Of a DNA stretch of 64,000 nucleotides, positions 8,150-17,301 are shown piece after piece. Source of the DNA: Novosphingobium organovorum (GTDB lineage Bacteria; Pseudomonadota; Alphaproteobacteria; Sphingomonadales; Sphingomonadaceae); contig NZ_JALHLF010000003.1 in assembly GCF_022832435.1 (NCBI RefSeq), positions 19,327 to 83,326 on the forward strand, given 5' to 3'. The notes beneath the pieces were generated by a model. It was not told the origin of the DNA. It made no database searches and saw only the letters and a list, made by a program, of their open reading frames with translations. The translations under genes were made by a program, and so were the position numbers. Numbering within the stretch: the first letter of the stretch is position 1; each line of letters begins with the position of its first letter.

Positions 8150-9769
8150 TCAGCACGGTGCCAAACCCAGCACGGCAAAAGCCTTTTCGCGCAGCGTGCC
8201 GCGCTCTGCGGCGCTCTCAACACCATGCCACCCCGTCAGGTCTCCCGGCGTGCCGGACAGTTGCTGGTCGAGCACGGCGACATTGGCATCGGAGGCATCG
8301 CCGCGTCGTTGGGCGATCCGTTCGGCCAGCACCGCGCGCTCGGCCGTCAGCCACAGGCCGTCGAACCGCGCCCGATGCGCCTGGGCCAGATCCTCGACTG
8401 CGCGCCGCTCATCCGGATCGGCAAAGACGCCATCCATCAGAACAGAGCCGCCATGGCGCAGCACGGCATCGGCCGCTGCGAGCATCCTCGCGTAGACCGC
8501 CTGAGAACTCGCACGGGTATAGGCTTGCGGCGGCAGCGGCGTTTCGGGCGCCTGACCCGCCATGCGCTTGCGCAGGACATCGGTGCGCAGCCAGCGCGCT
8601 CCGGCTGCGCCGCCAAGGTGCGCGGCAAGCTGGGCCGACAGCGTTGATTTGCCTGAACCCGACACCCCGCCGACGGCGACCACGCGCGCGCTGTCCGGTC
8701 TCAGGAAGTCGCGTGCCCGCGCAAGGTAGCGGCGCGCTTCGGTGACGCGGGCCTGGCGCGCATCGGGGGCTTCGATCCGCAAGGCCGCGCTGGCGTTGAC
8801 ATGCGCGCGCACCGCCGCGCGCATGGACAGGAACAGGGGCATGACCGCAAAAGCCTCGCCATCGGTGTCGGTCATGTCGAGATAGCGGTTGAACACCAGG
8901 GCCGCGCCGTCGCGTTCACCGCGATGCCACAGATCCATGACAAGGAAGGCAAGATCGTAGAGCACGTCGCCGCTCGCCAGTTCGTCGTCGAACTCGAGAC
9001 AGTCGAACAGCGTCGGCCTGCCCTCCCACAGGCAGATGTTGCCCAGGTGCAGATCGCCGTGGCCAAGGCGGACGAGCCCCCTTCCCCCGCGCGCCTCGAG
9101 GATTGGCGCACAGCCCTCCAGCGCGCCCAGGCTCAACGCGAGAAGCGCGTCGCATTCCTGCGGAGGCAGGATATCGGGGCCGGTGGCCGCCATGCTGGCC
9201 CGATTGCCCTCGATGACCGCCCGAACCCGGTCGGCGGCCGCATGGGGCGGCGTGCATGCAACCGTGTCGGCACGGGCGTGAAAGCGCGCGATGGCATCGG
9301 CCAGATCGCGCAGCATTGCGGGTGTCAGCCGCCCCTCGTGGGCCAGGGTGTCGAACAGGTCATGCGCGGCGAAACGGCGCATTTCGATCACCCAGTCAAG
9401 CGCGTCCGGCCAATCAAGCACGTGGTGCTCGGCCTCACCGCCGCACGCGGGCGAAATCGGCGGCCCCAGCTGCACCGCCCCATCGCCACCGCGCAGCAAG
9501 GGCCGGACCGCACGATAGAGCTCTGGCGCTGTCCGGCGGTTAAGCACGAGTTCGCGCAGGCACATTGCGCGGCGCCTCTCGCGGGTCGAGAAATCAAGGT
9601 AGGGATAGCGCACCGCGCGCTTGAGCTTGAAGGCGCGCTCGCCCGTCAGGAAAACGCTCGCACCATGGGTGTCGATCCGTTCGACCGGCTCCCCCCAGAT
9701 CGCGTCGTCTCCCAGAAAGGCGAGCGCATCGCGTTGGTCGTCATGCGGGGCGGAATTGGCGTTGGGCAT
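8150..9769 (-). CDS. Bifunctional phosphotransferase (APH-like) / AAA_33 kinase fusion protein
   Basis: About 539 residues in two parts. The N-terminal ~320 residues resemble aminoglycoside/choline-kinase-like phosphotransferases, with the catalytic HGDLHLGNICL loop near residue 238 and FDCLEFDDEL as the metal-binding (DFE-like) segment. The C-terminal part is a small-molecule P-loop kinase with GGVSGSGKST near residue 365. This domain pair is known as a conserved bacterial fusion family of uncertain substrate; it should not be read as an antibiotic-resistance gene. ATG 9769 is chosen since upstream in-frame codons lack family character. The 3' end faces the convergent metG operon. Confidence 0.85.
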   Translation of the reverse strand: MPNANSAPHDDQRDALAFLGDDAIWGEPVERIDTHGASVFLTGERAFKLKRAVRYPYLDFSTRERRRAMCLRELVLNRRTAPELYRAVRPLLRGGDGAVQLGPPISPACGGEAEHHVLDWPDALDWVIEMRRFAAHDLFDTLAHEGRLTPAMLRDLADAIARFHARADTVACTPPHAAADRVRAVIEGNRASMAATGPDILPPQECDALLALSLGALEGCAPILEARGGRGLVRLGHGDLHLGNICLWEGRPTLFDCLEFDDELASGDVLYDLAFLVMDLWHRGERDGAALVFNRYLDMTDTDGEAFAVMPLFLSMRAAVRAHVNASAALRIEAPDARQARVTEARRYLARARDFLRPDSARVVAVGGVSGSGKSTLSAQLAAHLGGAAGARWLRTDVLRKRMAGQAPETPLPPQAYTRASSQAVYARMLAAADAVLRHGGSVLMDGVFADPDERRAVEDLAQAHRARFDGLWLTAERAVLAERIAQRRGDASDANVAVLDQQLSGTPGDLTGWHGVESAAERGTLREKAFAVLGLAPC

Positions 9770-9923
9770 TGCATTGGCCTGTCTGGTCTCGGATCGCCGT
9801 GAGCGTGCCACACTGGCCGCCGCCACGCCATGATCGAGATCAGCGCCCAGGCCGTGCAAGCCGGTAACGCGCGGATGCGCTGGAGTGCCGGGGGCAATCG
9901 CCCCAGCGCATCCGCGAACGGAC

Positions 9924-10310
9924 TTACTTGCCCGGATTCTTCAGGTAATCGATCAGCGACTGGCGGTCTTCGGCCTTGGGCAGACCGGCAAAGGCCATCG
10001 AGGTGCCCGGAACAAGCGCGGCCGGCTTGGTCAGCCACTTGTCGAGATTGGCTTCGGTCCAGGTTAGCTTGGCCTTGCTCATCGCCGCGGAGTACTTGAA
10101 GCCCTTCTCCGTGCCCGACTTGCGCCCGACCACGCCCGACAGGTTCGGACCGATGCGGTTGGCACCGCCCTTTTCGACCGTGTGGCAAGCCATGCAGCGG
10201 GTGAACAGCGTCTTGCCGCGCGCCGCATCAGCCGACGCGACCGAAGGCATCAGCGCCACGGTCATGGCTGCCGCGAATGAAAGCGACGAGATTGCGTGCA
10301 TCTTCCTCAT
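9924..10310 (-). CDS. Class I cytochrome c (c2/c550-like), exported
   Basis: A 128-residue periplasmic haem protein. A signal peptide ends near ASADA (residue ~28). The haem-attachment motif CMACH covers residues 39-43 and the likely distal Met ligand is Met105 in PGTSMAFAG. The flanking motifs GPNLSGVVGRKSG and LIDYLKNP are typical of the soluble mitochondrial-like cytochromes c of alphaproteobacteria. It probably carries electrons between respiratory complexes. It stands alone, separated by 154 bases from the kinase fusion and divergent from mazG. Confidence 0.94.
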   Translation of the reverse strand: MRKMHAISSLSFAAAMTVALMPSVASADAARGKTLFTRCMACHTVEKGGANRIGPNLSGVVGRKSGTEKGFKYSAAMSKAKLTWTEANLDKWLTKPAALVPGTSMAFAGLPKAEDRQSLIDYLKNPGK

Positions 10311-10655
10311 GGAAATCCTGTATCCTTCTTCTTTCGTTAGGCGCTCTTATGCCGCCTGGACCCTACGAACTGCAGCCGTCTGCAAGCTGAACGAACACCG
10401 TGCCCGCGAAACCGCCGGGCGTTGAATGCACCAGAGCGGGCATCGGCGCAACGAATGATCGTACATCATCACGGCTACGAAGCTATTGTATTTAAGGCCA
10501 AGGTGAGCCGATCCGGGCATCGCGGCCCGCCAAGCTTGCGAATTGTCCCGATCGGGCATGGACGCGCGGCAGCCCGCCCGGCTAGTGGATGGATGGTACC
10601 ATTTTCGATGCCCTGGCCGACCGGTTCGGCCCTGCCCCAGCCTTCAAGGAGAATC
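10311..10655. other. Divergent intergenic region between cytochrome c and mazG
   Basis: These 345 bases must hold the promoters for cytochrome c (leftwards) and mazG (rightwards). The region includes a relatively AT-rich patch around 10481-10496. The mazG ribosome site AAGGAGA is at 10646-10652. Short open frames here have no recognisable protein character. I found no convincing RNA gene, hairpin or repeat. Confidence 0.5.
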
Positions 10656-11447
10656 ATGACCCGTCCCGCGCCGCACCAGCAACTCGACCGCCTGCTTGCG
10701 ATCATGGCGCGACTGCGCGATCCGGTGAACGGATGCGAGTGGGACCGCGCGCAGGATTTCGCCTCGATCGCGCCCTACACGATCGAGGAAGCCTACGAAG
10801 TGGCCGATGCGATCGAGCGCGCGGACCTTTGCGCGCTGCGGGAGGAACTGGGTGATCTTCTGCTCCAGGTGGTGTTCCACGCTCGCATGGCCGAGGAAGG
10901 CGGCGTCTTCGCCTTTGCCGATGTCGCGCAGGCCATTGCCGACAAGCTCGAAGCGCGTCACCCGCACATCTTTGGCGAGGGCGACGAGGAGACCGGCCAG
11001 ACCGAACGTTGGGAGAAGCTCAAGGCGAGCGAACGCGCGGCCAAGGGCGAGACCAGCGCGGTCGATGGCGTGGCGCGCGCCCTGCCCGCCCTGATGCGCG
11101 CCGAAAAGCTCCAGAAACGCGCCGCGCGCGTCGGCTTCGACTGGCCCGACCCGACCGGCGCCGAGGTCAAGGTGCACGAGGAAATCGCCGAACTGCGTGA
11201 GGCTGAAGCGGCAGAAAAGCTTGAGGAAGCGGGTGATCTGCTGTTCGCTGCGGTCAATCTGGTAAGGCTGAACGGCCTTGCCCCCGAAGACGCGCTGCGC
11301 GCGGCCAACGCCAAGTTCGAGCGCCGCTTCCGGGCGATGGAAGCGCTCGCCCACCAACGGGGCGAGACCTTTGCGGCGCTCGATCTTGATGCGCAGGAAG
11401 CGCTCTGGCAGGCGGTAAAAGCCTCAGAGCGCGCGAAAACGGCCTAG
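10656..11447 (+). CDS. mazG: Nucleoside triphosphate pyrophosphohydrolase MazG
   Basis: A 263-residue all-alpha NTP pyrophosphatase that hydrolyses (d)NTPs to the monophosphates and PPi, a house-cleaning role. Both MazG repeats are visible. The first has CEWDRAQDFASIAPYTIEEA and the EELGDLLLQVVFHA metal motif; the second has VHEEIAELREAE and EEAGDLLFAAVNL. ATG 10656 is preceded by a strong AAGGAGA. The open frame extends upstream without homology. The last 24 bases overlap the end of convergent hflX. Confidence 0.95.
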   Translation: MTRPAPHQQLDRLLAIMARLRDPVNGCEWDRAQDFASIAPYTIEEAYEVADAIERADLCALREELGDLLLQVVFHARMAEEGGVFAFADVAQAIADKLEARHPHIFGEGDEETGQTERWEKLKASERAAKGETSAVDGVARALPALMRAEKLQKRAARVGFDWPDPTGAEVKVHEEIAELREAEAAEKLEEAGDLLFAAVNLVRLNGLAPEDALRAANAKFERRFRAMEALAHQRGETFAALDLDAQEALWQAVKASERAKTA

Positions 11448-12779
11448 TTCGCGTTCGGCGAGGCGCACTTCGATCCGCATCAGCGGACCGTTCTCGTCCT
11501 CGCCCGCAGCCTCTTCGCGAAGCACTTCGCCGCGTGCGTGAAGGAAGGCCAGACGCTGACCATCGGCTGCCGGGAGGACGAAGCTGTAGACCCTGGCATC
11601 GGCGTTGAGGCCATGGCCCACCACGTCGAGCAGGGTGTCACACCCTTCCCCGGTTACCGCCGAAAGCGGGATGATCGTTTCCTCGCTGCGGTGCGCGATG
11701 ACGTCGCGCAGGGCATCGGCCTGTTCTTCGCTCAGCAGGTCCCACTTGTTCCAGACCTCGACGATCGGGATTCCGGGCTCGGCACCCTCTTCCTCGTCGA
11801 TGTCATCCCCTTCGCCGGGCAGCACGCCGAGATCGGCCAAGACGGCCAGGACCTGGCGCTTTTGCGCTTCGGTGTCCGGGTTGGCGATGTCGCGCACGTG
11901 AAGGATCACGTCCGCTGCGGTCACTTCCTCAAGCGTTGCGCGAAACGCCGCGACCAGCTGGGTGGGCAGATCGGAGATGAAACCCACCGTGTCGGACAGG
12001 ATCGCCTTCTCGACGCCGGGCAGGCGCACCGCGCGCATGGTCGGGTCAAGGGTGGCGAACAGGAGGTCCTGTGCCATGACATCCGCGCCCGTCAGGTGAT
12101 TGAAAAGCGTTGATTTTCCGGCGTTTGTATAGCCAACGAGGGCAACCACCGGCCACGGCGCCTTCTCGCGCCGGTCGCGGTGCAGGCCACGCGTACGGCG
12201 CACCTGTTCGAGCTCGCGGCGAATGCGGCTCATGCGGTCACGGATCATCCGGCGGTCCGCCTCGATCTGCGTCTCGCCCGGCCCGCCCAGGAACCCGAAA
12301 CCGCCACGCTGGCGTTCGAGGTGAGTCCAGCTGCGCACCAGACGCCCGGCCTGGTAATCAAGGTGCGCCAGTTCGACCTGCAGGCGCCCTTCGGCGGTCG
12401 CCGCGCGTTCGCCGAAGATCTCAAGGATAAGCCCCGTGCGGTCGATCACCTTGCGCTTGAGCTTTTCCTCGAGGTTGCGCTGCTGGATCGCCGAAAGCGA
12501 ACCGTCGACGACGACGAGTTCGGCCTCGTTCAGCGTGCAGGCGATCGAAATATTCTCGATCTGGCCTTCGCCGAATAGCGTACCGGCGCGCGGCTCGCGG
12601 ATGGGAATGATGAGAGCGTCGGCAATCTCGAGGCCAATCGCCAGGGCCAGGCCCTTGGCTTCCTCGAGACGCGCGTCGGGGTCCAGCTCGCCGCTGCCCC
12701 GGTTGCCACGCATGTGCGGATAGACGACGAGGGCACGCGCACCGCGCGTGACCTCGCCCTTCAGGTCTTCGTCGTTCAA
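11424..12779 (-). CDS. hflX: Ribosome-associated GTPase HflX
   Basis: A 451-residue HflX. The N-terminal HflX-specific domain and the coiled linker (GGPGETQIEADRR) precede the G domain with G1 GYTNAGKST near residue 215, G3 DTVGFISDLP and G4 NKWD. HflX binds 50S subunits and rescues or splits stalled ribosomes. It lies 7 bases downstream of hfq, as in many proteobacteria, and is the last gene of the dusB-ntr-hfq run. The 3' end overlaps convergent mazG by 24 bases. Confidence 0.96.
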   Translation of the reverse strand: MNDEDLKGEVTRGARALVVYPHMRGNRGSGELDPDARLEEAKGLALAIGLEIADALIIPIREPRAGTLFGEGQIENISIACTLNEAELVVVDGSLSAIQQRNLEEKLKRKVIDRTGLILEIFGERAATAEGRLQVELAHLDYQAGRLVRSWTHLERQRGGFGFLGGPGETQIEADRRMIRDRMSRIRRELEQVRRTRGLHRDRREKAPWPVVALVGYTNAGKSTLFNHLTGADVMAQDLLFATLDPTMRAVRLPGVEKAILSDTVGFISDLPTQLVAAFRATLEEVTAADVILHVRDIANPDTEAQKRQVLAVLADLGVLPGEGDDIDEEEGAEPGIPIVEVWNKWDLLSEEQADALRDVIAHRSEETIIPLSAVTGEGCDTLLDVVGHGLNADARVYSFVLPAADGQRLAFLHARGEVLREEAAGEDENGPLMRIEVRLAERELGRFRAL

Positions 12780-12786
12780 GACAGGA

Positions 12787-13386
12787 TCAGTCTTCGGCCT
12801 CTTCGTGGCTCTGCAGATCGACCGGGGTTACCGGCTGGATCGTCGAGACCGCGTGCTTGTAGGCCAACTGGACGTAACCTTCGCGTTCGAGCAGCATGCA
12901 GAACAGGTCGTAGGCGGCAACGCGCCCCTGGAGCATGACGCCGTTGATGAGGAACATGGTCACCTGCACACCCGCGCTGCGGATGCTGGAGAGGAACACG
13001 TCCTGGAGCGCGCGCGTCTTCTTCGAACCTTCACCGCTGCTGAACTGCGCGGCATCGACCGGGGTCGAGGGCATGATCGTCGAGATCGCGTGCTTGTAGA
13101 CCAGCTGCGACTGACCATCGCGACGCAGCAGGATCGAGAAGTTGTCGAACCACGTCACGATGCCCTGCAGCTTGACGCCCTTGACCAGGAACATGGTCAC
13201 CGGTGTCTTGTTCTTGCGCAGCAGGTTCAGAAACTGGTCCTGAAGATTTTGTCCCTTTCCGGCAGAGACAGCCGGTGTCGCACCCGCGGTGCTTGTCGTA
13301 GGTGCCGATGCCGGAGCGGGCTTGGGTTCCGCCGCCGCCGTCGCTGCACTCGCTCTCGGCCTCGCTGAAAGCGTCCGACCAGCCAT
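12787..13386 (-). CDS. hfq: RNA chaperone Hfq with two tandem Sm domains
   Basis: A 199-residue protein about twice the usual length. After an Ala/Pro-rich tail (1-45) come two full Hfq domains, about 47-106 and 126-186. Both carry the LQD N-terminal motif, the Sm1 strand with LQG, the central Phe of NF/LF and the Sm2 YKHA motif (97-100 and 176-179), which form the proximal RNA face. The second copy differs on the distal face: the Lys of GVKLQG (72) becomes Met151, and the rim Arg-Lys pair becomes Arg-Ser. Three chains would be needed for a six-domain ring. The ribosome site GGAG precedes ATG 13386. Tandem Hfq has, as far as I recall, been noted before in Novosphingobium. Confidence 0.96.
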   Translation of the reverse strand: MAGRTLSARPRASAATAAAEPKPAPASAPTTSTAGATPAVSAGKGQNLQDQFLNLLRKNKTPVTMFLVKGVKLQGIVTWFDNFSILLRRDGQSQLVYKHAISTIMPSTPVDAAQFSSGEGSKKTRALQDVFLSSIRSAGVQVTMFLINGVMLQGRVAAYDLFCMLLEREGYVQLAYKHAVSTIQPVTPVDLQSHEEAED

Positions 13387-13521
13387 TGGTATTCTCCTTC
13401 TTTTTGGCGGCCGCTAATGCGGTCCGCGATCTGGCATGCCCGACCCCCGGATCATGCCGTAAGCGAATCGAAATTACCCGCTCGCTGCAGTGCAGTAAAT
13501 CGCAAAGTTGTGTCAGGCGCG

Positions 13522-14919
13522 TTACGCGTCGCCCTCACCGCCGCCCTCGCCTTCCTTGCCACTGGACATTCCCAGCAGCTTGAGCTTGCGGTGAAGCGCC
13601 GAGCGTTCCATCCCGATGAACGAGGCGGTCTTCGAGATATTGCCGGAAAACCGCCGGATCTGGACGCGCAGATATTCGCGCTCGAAGCTTTCGCGCGCTT
13701 CGCGCAGAGGCGCGCTCATCATCACCGTCACGCCGCCGTCACCGCCCGGACGGTTGCTGAAAATTTCCGGGGGCAACATGTCTTGCTCGATCCGGGCCAG
13801 TTTCTCGCGCGGGGCCATGATGACCGTTCGCTCGACCACGTTGCGCAGCTGACGCACATTGCCCGGCCATTCGTAGGCCTGCAGCGCGGTCATCGCCTCG
13901 GGCGTGACCTGCGGCGGGGCAACGCCCTGTTCGTTGGCATAGCGGGCAAAGAAATGGTCGACCAGCGCAGGGATGTCGTCGCGCCGTTCGCGCAAGGCAG
14001 GGATCGCCACGGGCACGACGTTGAGACGGTAGAACAGGTCCTCGCGAAAGCGCCGCTCGGCAATTTCCTTTTCGAGGTCGCGCGAGGTCGAGGACACCAC
14101 GCGCACATCGACCCGGATCTGGCGCGTGCCACCCACGCGCACGAAAGCCTGATCGGTCAGCACGCGCAGGATGCGCGCCTGGGTCGAGAGCGGCATGTCG
14201 GCCACTTCGTCGAGATAGAGCGTGCCGCCATCGGCGGTTTCGAGCAGCCCCGGACGCACCAGCGCACCGTCGCTTTCCTCGCCGAACAGCTCCTGTTCGA
14301 AGCGCTCGGGCGTGATCCGCGCCGAATTGACGCTGACGAAGGCCTTGTCGGCGCGTGGGCTCCAGGCGTGGAGCAGGCGCGCGGCCACTTCCTTGCCCGA
14401 CCCTGCGGGACCGGTAATGAGCAGGCGGCTGCCGGTGTTGGCCACGCGCTTGAGCGTCGCGCGGACCTGATTGATCGAACCGCTGGACCCGGTGAATTCC
14501 TCGCCGGTCGAATAGTCCTGCTTGAGCTGGGCGTTCTCGCGGCGCAGGCGCTCGGTTTCGGTCGCCTTGCCGACGAGGTGGATCAGCCGCTCGGCCTCAA
14601 ACGGCTTCTCGATGAAATCGACAGCGCCGCGCCCGATCGCGGCGACCGCGGTGTCGATGTTGCCGTGGCCCGAGAAGATGATGACCGGCAGTTCGGGCTC
14701 GCGCGCCTTGATCGCGTCGAGCACTTCGAGCCCGTCGAGCCGGCTGCCGTGGAGCCACACGTCGAGCAGCACCAGCGAGGGGCGCCGCTTGTCGATCTCC
14801 TCAAGCGCGGCGGTGCTGTCTCCGGCGGTGCGGCATTCGTAGCCTTCGTCGCTCAGCACGCCGGCGACCAGTTCACGAATGTCGCGTTCGTCGTCGACGA
14901 TCAGGATTTCGAGTGCCAT
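13522..14919 (-). CDS. ntrX: Nitrogen-regulation response regulator NtrX
   Basis: A 465-residue response regulator. The receiver is at 1-120 with phospho-acceptor Asp53 (LLDVWLHG), followed by an AAA+ domain with Walker A GPAGSGKE and Walker B TLYLDEVADM, then a Fis-type helix-turn-helix (KTASFIGMERSALHRKL). Where sigma-54 activators carry GAFTGA this protein reads EESDGALVRPG, so it probably does not engage sigma-54, as described for other alphaproteobacterial NtrX. It is paired with the upstream sensor gene ntrY 64 bases away. NtrYX controls nitrogen metabolism, redox and envelope genes in relatives. Confidence 0.95.
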   Translation of the reverse strand: MALEILIVDDERDIRELVAGVLSDEGYECRTAGDSTAALEEIDKRRPSLVLLDVWLHGSRLDGLEVLDAIKAREPELPVIIFSGHGNIDTAVAAIGRGAVDFIEKPFEAERLIHLVGKATETERLRRENAQLKQDYSTGEEFTGSSGSINQVRATLKRVANTGSRLLITGPAGSGKEVAARLLHAWSPRADKAFVSVNSARITPERFEQELFGEESDGALVRPGLLETADGGTLYLDEVADMPLSTQARILRVLTDQAFVRVGGTRQIRVDVRVVSSTSRDLEKEIAERRFREDLFYRLNVVPVAIPALRERRDDIPALVDHFFARYANEQGVAPPQVTPEAMTALQAYEWPGNVRQLRNVVERTVIMAPREKLARIEQDMLPPEIFSNRPGGDGGVTVMMSAPLREARESFEREYLRVQIRRFSGNISKTASFIGMERSALHRKLKLLGMSSGKEGEGGGEGDA

Positions 14920-14983
14920 GGCCGTGTCTTCTTCTGCTTGATCGATGGATTTGAACGAAGGGTGGTGACGATCGGGAGAGGTC

Positions 14984-17200
14984 TCATTCGGCCGCTTCCT
15001 GCTTTCTCTGGCGCGCCACAGGGTCGCTGGCGAAGCGCATGGTCACACAGGTCCCTCCCCCCTCCGCCGGGGAGAAGGTCATGTCGCCGCCATGCTCCTC
15101 GACGATCTTGTTCACGATCGCAAGGCCAAGGCCAGTGCCCTTTTCGCGGGTGGTGACGTAAGGTTCGATCAGCCGTTCGCGCGATTGGGTAAGGCCGATG
15201 CCGTTATCGACGATGCGCACCACGATCGTCTCGTCGTCGAGTGAGACGTCGACCGCAATGCTGCCGCGATAACCTTCGGGCGCGTCCTTGGCCTTGGCCT
15301 CGGTCGCTTCCACGGCGTTCTTGAGCACGTTGGTCATCGCCTGACCGAACTGATGACGGTCGCAGTCGATCATGCCGATGTCGGGCTCGGCGTGGAAACG
15401 GAACGAGACGTCGGGCCGCGCGACTTCCTGGAGAAACAGCGCCTGGCGGGTCAGTGCGACCGGGTCTTCGGTGCGGAACACCGGCTTGGGCAGCCGCGCG
15501 AAGGAGGAAAATTCGTCGACCATGCGCCGCAGATCGCCGACCTGGCGGATGATCGTCGCGGTCAGGTCCTCGAACAGCTCGGGATTGTCGGTGATCTGCT
15601 TGCGGTAGCGCCGGCTCAGGCGTTCGGTGGCGAGCTGGATCGGGGTCAGCGGGTTCTTGATCTCGTGCGCGATGCGCCGCGCGACGTCCGACCAGGCAGC
15701 GGTGCGCTGGTCGAGCAACTGGCGGGTGATGTCCTCGAAGGTAATGACATAGCCGGTCGCATCGCGGCTCGTCTTGACCGCAAGGGTAAGGAGTTCGCCG
15801 CCCCGGCTGAACTGGACGATGCCGTTCTGGTCGCCCTTTTCGATGAGCGCGCCGATCGCGGGGGCAAGATCGCTGATCGGCATACCTTCGGGCACGGCGG
15901 TCTGGGCGGTGAGCTTGAGCGCGGAACTGTTCATCAGCAGGATCGCGCCCGTCGCATCGAGCGAGATGATCCCCGAGGTGACCGATTCGAGCACCGCCTC
16001 GATGAACAGGCGCCGCTCGTGCAGCTGGAGGTTGGCGCCGAGCAGCGCCTGGGTCTGCTTGTCGATCTGCGCGGTCATGCGGTTGAAGGCGCGGTTGAGC
16101 AGGCCGATCTCGTCGGTCCCGGTGCGCCCTTCAAGCTGGAGCGCGTAGTTGCCCGCCCCCACCCGGCGCGCCGCTTCGACGAGTTCGTAGAGCGGCTGCA
16201 CCTGCCGGTCGGCAAAGCGCAGCGCGAACCACACCGACAGGCCCACCAGCACCAGCGCGACGATGAACAGCGCGACGTTGAAGCGCAGCTGCGTCACCCG
16301 CGCCCGGCTCGTCTGGAATTCGTAGGCTTGCACGATGCTCTCGGCGCGCTGGCCCTGACTGAGCGAAAGCAGTTCGGAACTGCGCGCCACGAGCAGATAG
16401 ACGCCCGCGTTCATCTCGATCGGTGCGGCCGCTACGATGCGGTCCTTCTTCGCCTCCACCGCATAGGGCTGCCCCTTGGCGAGGTGGTCGAGCATGTCCT
16501 TGCTGAGCCGATTATTTTCGGATTCGTTGTCGGGGTCTGCGATGATCGGGGTGCGCTGCTCGCCGCTCGCATCGATCTGGATGATCGCGGCGAAGGACAG
16601 GCTGCGGCGCAGCACCTCGGACGCCAGGAAGCGCTGGAAACGCGGGCTGACGACCGGCGACTTTTCCATTTCCTTACGCGCATCGATCGCCGCAGCGACC
16701 GACTGGTAGCCAACGTCGAGCACCGTCTGTTCGTAATAGCCGCGCGCCAGCTTGTTCGCGTTTTCGAGCAGCCCGCGCGAATTTTCCGAAAACCAGAACT
16801 CGACACCCGACTGGAACAGCCAGGACGCAAAAATCACCACCAGGAGCGTGGGAATGGCCGAAATCAGCGAGAAGATGAACACCAGGCGCACGTGCATCTG
16901 GCCCGTGCCGCCAATGCTCTGCGCGGCGCGTTGCAGGGCGATGTAGCGCCCCAGCAGGACCACCAGCGCCATGGCCGGAACCAGCATCCCCACCAGCAGC
17001 GTTGCCGTGAGGTTGGAGGGCAGCGGCTTGGTCGAATTGGTTCCGCCGTTGAGCGCAATCCAGGTGATCGTGCTCATGACCACGAAGGCGACGACGCAGA
17101 CCGCCGCGATAACGGCAAAAAAATTGGCGCGGTGGGCGGCGATCTGGAAGCGCCGCCACCACCGTGGCCAATTGCGTCGAAGTACGGGCGAGGCAGTCAT
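14984..17200 (-). CDS. ntrY: Membrane sensor histidine kinase NtrY
   Basis: A 738-residue sensor kinase. There are N-terminal membrane helices (about 25-115), a periplasmic or extracytoplasmic sensor segment, another helix (about 300-325), then HAMP, a PAS domain and the HisKA/HATPase core. The H-box is [16 protein letters not shown], with His near residue 513. The N box reads NVLKNAVEA and the G boxes are DNGIGL and GTGLGLA. It phosphorylates NtrX. The gene sits between ntrC and ntrX in the canonical alphaproteobacterial order. Confidence 0.95.
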   Translation of the reverse strand: MTASPVLRRNWPRWWRRFQIAAHRANFFAVIAAVCVVAFVVMSTITWIALNGGTNSTKPLPSNLTATLLVGMLVPAMALVVLLGRYIALQRAAQSIGGTGQMHVRLVFIFSLISAIPTLLVVIFASWLFQSGVEFWFSENSRGLLENANKLARGYYEQTVLDVGYQSVAAAIDARKEMEKSPVVSPRFQRFLASEVLRRSLSFAAIIQIDASGEQRTPIIADPDNESENNRLSKDMLDHLAKGQPYAVEAKKDRIVAAAPIEMNAGVYLLVARSSELLSLSQGQRAESIVQAYEFQTSRARVTQLRFNVALFIVALVLVGLSVWFALRFADRQVQPLYELVEAARRVGAGNYALQLEGRTGTDEIGLLNRAFNRMTAQIDKQTQALLGANLQLHERRLFIEAVLESVTSGIISLDATGAILLMNSSALKLTAQTAVPEGMPISDLAPAIGALIEKGDQNGIVQFSRGGELLTLAVKTSRDATGYVITFEDITRQLLDQRTAAWSDVARRIAHEIKNPLTPIQLATERLSRRYRKQITDNPELFEDLTATIIRQVGDLRRMVDEFSSFARLPKPVFRTEDPVALTRQALFLQEVARPDVSFRFHAEPDIGMIDCDRHQFGQAMTNVLKNAVEATEAKAKDAPEGYRGSIAVDVSLDDETIVVRIVDNGIGLTQSRERLIEPYVTTREKGTGLGLAIVNKIVEEHGGDMTFSPAEGGGTCVTMRFASDPVARQRKQEAAE

Positions 17201-17301
17201 CGTTGCGCCTATACAACACCCCTGTTGCTCAAGAGCAAGGGTGAAATGACAGGCAGACGACCAAATGCCCCGATTGCCCGTCTGGCCGACCTAGACCATC
17301 G

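Noticed and set aside
8084..8647. Overlapping + strand frames inside the kinase fusion gene
   Set aside because: They conflict with a well-supported minus-strand gene and have no motif.
9039..9066. Reading the HGDLHLGN motif as an aminoglycoside-resistance enzyme
   Set aside because: The domain belongs to a fused housekeeping-like kinase family without resistance context; the motif is shared by many small-molecule kinases.
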